Shown piece by piece: positions 57,215 to 64,000 of a DNA stretch of 64,000 nucleotides. Source of the stretch: Canna indica (taxonomy: Eukaryota; Streptophyta; Magnoliopsida; Zingiberales; Cannaceae); the NCBI GenBank assembly GCA_034359265.1, contig CP136894.1, positions 25,326,501-25,390,500 of the forward strand. Direction: 5' to 3'. Made by a program: the position numbers and the translations under genes. Positions within the stretch are counted from its first letter, which is position 1; every line of letters starts with the position of its first letter. Under the pieces are notes generated by a model. That model was given only the letters and a program-made list of their open reading frames with translations. It was not told the origin of the DNA and did no database searches.

Positions 57215-59760
57215 ATGTGTTGATAGTTGACTTGACACTCCTGCTGATGCTGAAGTTGGATGTAATTTTGGGCATGGACTGGTTGGCGGACCATGGTGAG
57301 GGAAGGAGAGAGCCGTTGACTGCGATTTCACCTCTTAAGGCTCGAAAGCTACTTCTGGGTGGTTGCCAGTCCTTCTTGGCCTTTGTGTCTGTGGCAGAGG
57401 GGGATGGAGGTGCGGCTAGGGACATCGGGAGGACGCTTGTGGTATGCAGATTCTATGATGTGTTCACAGAGGAGTTGTCAGGGTTGCCTCCAAAGAGGGA
57501 GATTGAGTTCTGCATTGAATTGTAGCCTGGGGTTAAGCTGATCTCCATTCCACCGTATCGGATGACACTAGCTGAGTTGAGGGAGTTGGAGTCCCAATTG
57601 CAGGAGCTGCTTGAGTTGGGTTTCATTCGCTCAAGTGTTTCGCCTTGGGGTGCTCCAATGCTCTTTGTGGAAAAGAAAGATGGGTCCATGCAGATGTGCA
57701 TTGATCACCGACAGCTTAATAAGGTAATGGTGAAGAATCGATACCCGCTCCCCATAATTGATAACTTATTTGATCAGCTTCAGAGAGCTCAGTGGTTTTC
57801 TAAGATTGATCTGCGATCAGGGTATCATCAGTTGAGGATCCGGGATAATGACGGCCTTAAGACTGCTTTCAGGTTGAGGTATGGACACTTTCAGTTCCTG
57901 GTGATGTCCTTCGGGCTGACTAATGCACCTGCAACATTTATGGACCTGATGAACCAAGTGTTCAAGGAATACTTGGATAAATTTATAATTGTGTTTATCG
58001 ATGATATCTTGAATTATTCCACGAGTAGGGAGGGGCATGTTGAGCACTTGAGGGTAGTTTTGGAAACTCTCAGGGAACACAGATTGTATGTCAAATTCTC
58101 CAAGTGCGAGTTCTGGTTGGGGAGTGTTGGGATCCTTGGTCATGTGGTGTCCATGAAAGAGATAAAGGTGGACCCCGCAAAGATAGAAGCAGTTCAGAAC
58201 TGGAAGAGGCCGACTAATGTCACTGAGATCCGTAGTTTCCACGGTTTGGCATGTTATTACAGAAAGTTTGTGGAGAATTTCTCCAGGATTACAACGCCAT
58301 TGGCCCGCCTAACTCAGAAGAAGGCCAAGTTCGAGTGGCAGTAAGTGCGAGGAGAGCTTTCTGAAGCTCAGGGACCGCTTGACGTCGGCACCAGTTCTAG
58401 TAGTACCCTCGGGCTCGGGAGGATTTTGTGTGTTGATGCAGAATGACAGGGTGATAGCTTATGCCTCCTGGCAGTTGAAGGTTCACGAGAAGAATTACCC
58501 AACCCATGATCTTGAGTTGGCAGCGGTGGTGTTCGCATTGAAGTTGTGGCGTCACTACCTTTGTGGCGAGGCTTGTGAGATATACACTGATCATAAGAGC
58601 CTCCAGTATTTGCTCACCTAGAAGGAGTTGAACCTGAGGCAGAGAAGATGGCTTAAGCTTTTGAAAGACTATGACTGCACGATGATGTACCATCCGAGGA
58701 AGACTAATGTGGTGGTTGATGCTTTGAGCAGGAAGTCGATGGGTAGTTTGGCATATTTGGTAGTCAGGAGGAGACCGTTGGCTCAGGATTTGGCCATGTG
58801 TTTGGATGACGGGGCAGTCTTGTCTGTGTCAGCTTCTGGTGCGCTGGTGGCTCACCTGAGGGTGCAGTCCACGTTGGTTGATATGTTGCGAGCAACGCAG
58901 GAGGAGGATGCTTTATGTGCTCTCACTAAGGATCTGACCAAGAGAGGCGATGCCGATAATGGGTTCAGTGTGGACTCGGAGGGCGTGCTGAGGTTTAACA
59001 ACTGGACAGTGGTGCCAGATATGGCTGAAGTTTGTAGGCAGGTGCTAGAGATGGCTCATCGATCTACTTACACCATGCATTTGGGAGCCACGAAGATGTA
59101 CCGAGATCTAAGGCAGAATTATTGGTGGAAAGGTATAAAAAGAGAGGTGGCCGAGTTCGTGTTTATGTGCCTGGTGTGTCAGCAGGTCAAGGCTGAGCAT
59201 TTGAAGCCCGCAGGGTTGCTCCAGAATCTAGAAGTACCAGAATGGAAATGGGAGAAGATAACCATGGATTTTGTGACGGGGTTGCCAAAGTCTGGAAAGG
59301 GCAATGATTCTATTTGGGTAGTGGTGGATCGTCTAATCAAGACGTCACATTTCATACCAGTCAGGACTACCTTTTTAGCCGAGCAGTATGCGAGCTTATT
59401 CTTGGATCAAATCGTTGCTTATCATTGAGTTTCGGTTATGATCATCTCAGATTGGGGTACTTAGTTCACGGCTTGATTTTGGCAGTCCTTCCAGGAGGCG
59501 TTGGGCACTCATGTTCGGTTCAGCACACCTTTTCACCCTAAGACAAATGGTCAGTCAGAGCGGACTATTCAGATGCTGGAGGATGTGCTGAGGGCATGTG
59601 TTCTAGATCTGGAGGGTAGCTGGGAGAGGCACTTACCCCTGATTGAGTTTTTCTACAATAACAGCTATCACAGCAGCATCAGGATGGCCCCCTTTGAGGC
59701 ATTATATGGGCGGAGATGCAGGTCGCCTGTAAGTTGGTTGAGGTAGGGGATACCCTTATG
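57215..59760 (+). pseudogene. Chromovirus reverse transcriptase, RNase H and integrase, decayed
   Basis: [40 protein letters not shown], then catalytic FIDD at 57994-58005; open 57562-58344. A frameshift follows. RNase H runs 58379-58621 ([32 protein letters not shown]) to an in-frame TAG. The integrase (58628-59746) has HLGATKMYRDLRQNYWWKGI with the zinc site CLVCQQVKAEH. Its catalytic acidic residues are in ITMDFVTGLP, IISDWGT and [12 protein letters not shown] at 59426 and TAG at 59460 interrupt it. Together these enzymes copy the element and insert it into chromatin. Confidence 0.92.
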
Positions 59761-60291
59761 ATGGGACCTGACCTGGTGGAGGAGGCAGTAGAAAAGGTGA
59801 AGCTAATAAGAGAGAGGCTGTTGGCAGCTCAAAGTCACCAGAAGATGTATGCTGATGGAAAGGACATGTATATAGAGTTTGTTGAGGGGGGGGGCATGGT
59901 GTTCCTCAAGGTGTCCCCTATGAAATGGATGGTGAGATTTGGTAAGAAAAGAAGCTAATCCCTAGGTTCATTGGGCCATTTCTTATTTTCAAGCGTAGGG
60001 GAGCTGTGGCCTATGAGTTGGCCTTACCTCCTAGTATGGACTGAGTACATCTAGTGTTCCATGTGTCTATGCTTAAGAAGTACATTCGAGATGAGTCCCA
60101 TGTGATTGAGCCTACCACAGTTGAGGTGGATTCAGCGCGCAGTCTCTTATAAGGAGCGACCATTCGAGGTGCTAAACTGTCAGATCAGAAAATTGAGGTC
60201 CAAGGAGATCCCCTTGGTTAAGGTCAGGTGGGAGCACCACTTCGGGCAGGAGGCTAGCTGGGAGGTGGAGCAGGATTTGAGGGAGCAATAA
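59761..60291 (+). pseudogene. Chromovirus integrase C-terminus with chromodomain-like tail
   Basis: Segments YADGKDMYIEFVEGGGMVFL (frame broken by a G run at 59887), FHVSMLKKYIRDESHVIEPT and finally DCQIRKLRSKEIPLVKVRWEHH-type text ending SWEVEQDLREQ at 60291. The last part resembles the degenerate chromodomain of Tekay-type elements, which targets insertion to marked chromatin. Confidence 0.8.
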
Positions 60292-60718
60292 CATTCATTG
60301 TTTGATGACCTAGTCAGTCCTTAGTTTTTTTTTGAAATTCCAGGACGAATTTTCTTTAAGGAAGGTGGATTGTAATATCCTAGATATTAATTTGAATTTT
60401 CATTTATTGTGTGTGTGTTTGCCAGCCTAGCGGACAAGTTTGAGGTCGAGCCGAGTCGACTCATGGTCCGGTGCAAGCTTGCGAGCTCGGGTAAGTAAGA
60501 GTAGGAGTTGTGTAAATTTTGCTTGTGTAGATTAATTTATTTAATTTTATGTTGTGTATGCATGGTTGATTAATTATGTCGCATATGGGTGTGCATGTAT
60601 TGAATGGTTATGTGGAGAATAGGATTAATTAAGTTAATTAAGTTAGCGGGTTTGGGTTCAGCTTGAGACGGATGCGAGTTGGATAAAGGGGCTAGTGGAG
60701 TTAGGGTTGAGGAGGGAG

Positions 60719-60725
60719 TATAAAA
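60719..60725 (+). promoter_or_regulatory. TATA box of the chromovirus LTR
   Basis: TATAAAA followed by CCCCCTCCCC, 349 bp from the LTR start, conserved in all three LTR copies. Confidence 0.6.
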
Positions 60726-62212
60726 CCCCCTCCCCTTGGCTTGTGGCTCCCTATTGGAGCCACACAAGTTGTGAAAGGAGAGAGGAGCCAAGCCGAGCAA
60801 GCTGCCCCTCTCCCCTTCCTTAGGGCCGCCGACCTCAAGCCCCAGCTGCCAAGCCGAGCTGCTGAGCCTTCCCTTTCTTCTTCCTCTCCTTCTTCCTTCC
60901 CTTTGGAGCCAAGCCGAGAGGAGCTAAGCCAAGTTAGCCCCTCTCTCTTCCTCTCTCCCTCTACTCAAGCCGGCGGCTTGAGGTGAGCCGCCGCCCCTCC
61001 CCCCGCTTTCTTGAGTCGAGCCGTCATCTCTTGTAGCTGGATTCGAGGGCAGTAGTCCAAGATTTCTTCTTTAACCATCCTTCCTATTTTGGTGAGTGAT
61101 TTTACCCCTCCTTCTCGGGTTTTCTTCGAGTTTCTTGAAGCCGTCTTGGAGGCTTGATGTTCTTGATTTATTTTTCGATGATCTATCGGATTCTTGCCAT
61201 TCTTATTGTGTGTAGTACTTGAGGAGGCCCTGAACTCTCCCCTTTGGGGCACGGCAGCCCTAGGATAATCCTAGGGGTGCTCGGCCAAGGAAGAATCAAG
61301 GGTGCCCTCAAGGTGTTCGATGAAATGCCTAAGTGAGATGTTCTTATTTATCTTGAGGTCTATACTTTGGATTGCTTACCAATCTAGGTTCTTGTATTGT
61401 TGTGGCATGCCCTAGACTTAAATATGTGATCTTTGGAATTTAATCATGTTTATAAAAATATGATTTTGATCTTAAAGCCATGAGTATGCTTAATGTGGGC
61501 TCTTGATCATGTAGTTGGGATCGTGTTTAAAGAATATCTTGATGCTTGTTAATCTTTGCTAAACAAACATGATTTAATTATTGTGAATTTTGTCTCCATG
61601 ATATAATTCTGTTGTGATGATAATTAAGGAAATTAATTATGTAATTTTCGGATTTAATTCCATGTTATGCTGAAAATTGTATGTTGCTGGAATTTTATGC
61701 TGGGATGATGAATCTGTGCTGCTTTTAGATTACTTGCTGTCATGTGTGTATTTCTGTGAATATAGTCGTGTAACCTATCATTTCGAGCATAAAATATAGT
61801 TTGAAAACATAGGACACACTCTGCAGATCAGATTCAGATTAGATACATTGATTTTGGGCAGAATAGTAAGCTAAAACAAAACCCTACTTGTGGTGAACTA
61901 AATTTTAATTGAATAATTAAAATTGGGGAAAAGGGGTCAGCATAATCTGATATGAACCAATATGAGAAGTTTATGCATGAAATAAAACCACACAGGTTTA
62001 TGACATTACGGGTCTAGGAGTTGGGGTCGGGTTTTGGAGTGTTGAGACACTTTCCAATAGGATCACCCATAGGACACCGTAGGAGAGTTATGACTTAGGT
62101 CTTGGTGCACCATATCTTTTTGAATGTCGGAGAGACTCGTTGAGGAGCCGGATTGCGGGCTAGGTCCGGGAGGTTCGGAGGGCCTTTCCCGATTATTCCG
62201 GTTTGGCCTTGT

Positions 62213-62582
62213 GGAATAAGTTTGGAGGGCCTAACCGATTATTCCCGAGGTGCTTTTAAAGGGGTAAGTTCGGATGGGTGAATCCCGATTACTCCTACGT
62301 TATTTATTGGAACAAGTTCAGGTGAGCAAATCCCTATTATTACGGTTTGGCCTTGTGGGATAAGTTCGGAGGGTCTTTCCCGATTATTTCTGTGATAGCT
62401 TTAAGGAGTAAGCTCGGAGGGCCTACCCGATTACTCCTATGATATCTTAAAGGGGCAAGTTTTGATGGGTGAATCCCGATTGTCCCTAGGTGTCTCATGC
62501 AAGAAGTTCGGAGGGCCTTTCCCGATTGCTCCTGAGTTTCTTTATACTAGGATAAGTTCGGAGGGCCTTCCCGATTATCCCA
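62213..62582 (+). repeat. Hairpin-repeat array of the chromovirus LTR, second copy
   Basis: Eight diverged units share AAGTTCGGAGGGCC and CCCGATT. Stem arms co-vary: GGAATAA/TTATTCC (62213/62239), GGAGTAA/TTACTCC (62407/62433) and GGATAA/TTATCC (62552/62576). Others pair through G-U. Sense orientation matches the array of the solo LTR at 7978-8457 read in reverse. Confidence 0.85.
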
Positions 62583-62725
62583 GTATGTGTTGTTGCCTTA
62601 GGGCAAGGTAGGCTTATGCCTATTGTTCTTCACTTTTTGAGTGTTGGCTGCCTTTAGGCAGGTGGTGGCCGGATGGCGTGTTAGCTGGTCACTCCCTTGT
62701 GACCTTTTCTTGCTTGAGTCAAGAG

Positions 62726-63179
62726 GTTTTGGCCTCTGTCGATCGATCGACCGGTCGATTGAAGTAGCCACTGCCAATTTTTAACCATATCCGGTCGACT
62801 CAATTGGCTACTGCTAATTTTTAACACTATTCGGTCGACCAAACCTAGGCCGAACTTGATTTTTTCAGTCTTCTTCTTGCATGCTCCGTTTTTGGGTTCT
62901 GGCTTTCAACGTGCGTCAACTTGGAGAGGTTTCCATATGTTCTTTAGACTCGACCAAGACTTCTTTGGTGCACACGTTGATCTTCGAGAGTTTTCCACGA
63001 CGAACCCGAACACGACGATCAATGTCCTTCCGATTTTTTGATTTCTTCAATATTTTGATCGAGGACATCAAGAGCTAATCGATATGGAACCTGAAAATAT
63101 TTCTCAATGAAACATTAGTTCCATGTTTGTTATCATCAAAACCGAGATTTGGACCAAGGTAGAAAACCTTAGGCCAACA
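62726..63179 (-). repeat. Family L LTR fragment, copy F
   Basis: Matches copy D from about 42213 to 42679, including GTCGATCGATCGACCGG, and ends GGCCAACA at 63179. The LTR 3' part is missing at the junction with the chromovirus LTR. Confidence 0.85.
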
Positions 63180-64000
63180 ATCTCCCCCTTTTTGATAATG
63201 ACAAACATCCTTAAGAAAATATCTACAATTAAGCATAGAGGATATCAAATATGGGATTTCTCCCCCTATCAACATGCATATCTATGTAATAGAAACGTAC
63301 TCCCCCTATCTATATGCATGGTTTTCCTATATTTTCTTCTCATTTACCTATATTTTTCTCCCCCTTTTGACATCAATCAAAAATGGCAAGAAAGGTCAAC
63401 CTATAGTCAAAGTTGAGACTCTAAAATTTTTCATAAAACATAAAAATCTCAACTAAAGGGATGAAAAATCAAATATAAAATATGAGACTAAATCATACAT
63501 GATAGCATTAGATGCTAAATACATTCCAAGTCTAGAAATCATGTATAGGCTTAAGTATTGATATTTTCGTGTATCGATGAAGGATTGAAAAATCATTTTA
63601 GAAATGATTTTTCTCATCAAATGAGTAGAACGATACTATAAGTGAATTTAAAATATCATACTTCAAGTCTCATTTCAAAATCTAATGAAAATTTAAAGTA
63701 TCGAAAAAATGAGCAACTTGAAAAGAGAGATACTTTAGTGGCATTTTCGTAAATAAATAGAATTTTTCAAACTATTTCCAGATTTCATTCAAACTTTCCA
63801 GATACCAAGATATGATCATCTAAATTATGTGTATCAAGTTTGAAGTGAAAACAATATCGTTTGACCAAAATATGAACTTAGCACTATTTCATTTAATGTA
63901 GGCTTGAAAATATGAAAATGCTAAGCATCAAATTTTGCTATCTACTCATGTTTTCTCTAACTTAGGCATCTAGACATCTAACATGAGTGAATTTAAGTAT
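63180..64000 (-). mobile_element. Family L internal domain, copy F (continues beyond window)
   Basis: Follows the polypurine tract complement ATCTCCCCCTTTTTGAT at 63180. It contains CTTTTGACATCAATCAAAAA at 63365 and the intact site CATGTTTTCTCTAACTTAGG (63945) that the solo LTR interrupts in copy B. No coding sequence. Confidence 0.8.

Larger units (their letters stand above)
55769..62725 (+). mobile_element. Tekay/Del-type chromovirus (Ty3-gypsy), damaged
   Basis: Order: truncated 5' LTR (55769-56336), gag and protease traces, RT, RNase H, integrase, chromodomain-like C-terminus, then a 3' LTR (60371-62725) cut at its right end. The same family left the solo LTR at 7323. Frameshifts and stops in every domain make it inactive. 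Confidence 0.92.
60371..62725 (+). repeat. 3' LTR of the chromovirus, right end missing
   Basis: The preceding AAGGAAGGTGGA (60358-60369) serves as polypurine tract. It starts TGTAATATCCTAGAT; the TATA box is at 60719-60725. The sequence is collinear with the solo LTR at 7323-10221 in reverse but lacks the last 520 bp or so. The junction to family L is at 62725/62726. Confidence 0.9.

Noticed and set aside
1..64000. CRISPR array, tRNA/rRNA genes, telomere or centromere satellite
   Set aside because: None seen. Regular arrays present are LTR or CACTA internal repeats without unique spacers, and no tRNA cloverleaf was recognised apart from primer-binding complements.

Overview
The window is nuclear DNA of a flowering plant. 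It holds the 3' half of one ordinary host gene at the left edge, followed by about 60 kb of nested and mostly decayed transposable elements. Support for this comes from a spliced plant-specific bHLH gene with GT-AG introns, plant Ty1-copia, Ty3-gypsy and L1-type LINE proteins, and CACTA transposons encoding TNP2 and TNPA-like proteins. The species cannot be fixed from the sequence. No tRNA, rRNA, CRISPR array or bacterial-type operon was seen.

Layout. 1-1386: last five exons of a LONESOME HIGHWAY-type bHLH gene (+). 3360-10360: a gag-only copia-derived LTR element (called family L here), meeting a second, oppositely oriented L fragment that carries a 2.9-kb chromovirus solo LTR (7323-10221, TSD TGTTT). 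10361-16825: a decayed SIRE-like copia element split by a different 2.3-kb solo LTR (11889-14194). 16826-19565: more of family L, with one LTR and a partial second LTR in tandem. 19566-20790: minus-strand gypsy fragment (LTR, primer-binding site, gag). 20795-22280: another copia relic. 23062-31871: a complete CACTA element (TSD TCA) with TNP2 and TNPA-like genes, a 13-unit minisatellite, a TTA-rich tract and a long hairpin. 33089-33366: a MULE-type MITE with 9-bp TSD. 33864-40259: a nearly full-length LINE with 9-bp TSD. 40703-50450: a second CACTA relic, split by a complete copy of L (41163-46353), whose TNPA intron holds antisense exons of a MYB-CC gene and a short-chain dehydrogenase gene. 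52141-55768: a third CACTA left end with antisense fragments of methylenetetrahydrofolate reductase and possibly a PP2C phosphatase. 55769-62725: a Tekay/Del-type chromovirus. 62726-64000: family L again.

Nearly all element genes carry frameshifts or stops, and two of the clearest stops (W to TGA and Q to TAA in TNP2) fit deamination of methylated cytosine. The CACTA element at 23062 is the most complete; its TNP2 frame has two internal stops, so it is probably immobile.

The most unusual signals are: (1) tandem short repeats in the chromovirus LTR, each able to fold into a hairpin, whose stem changes are compensatory and whose wobbles fall as G-U in the sense RNA; (2) the gag-only family L with a noncoding, internally repetitive body, present in at least six pieces; (3) two CACTA elements that carry antisense pieces of cellular genes with splice sites retained; (4) a roughly 230-bp imperfect palindrome just upstream of TNP2.
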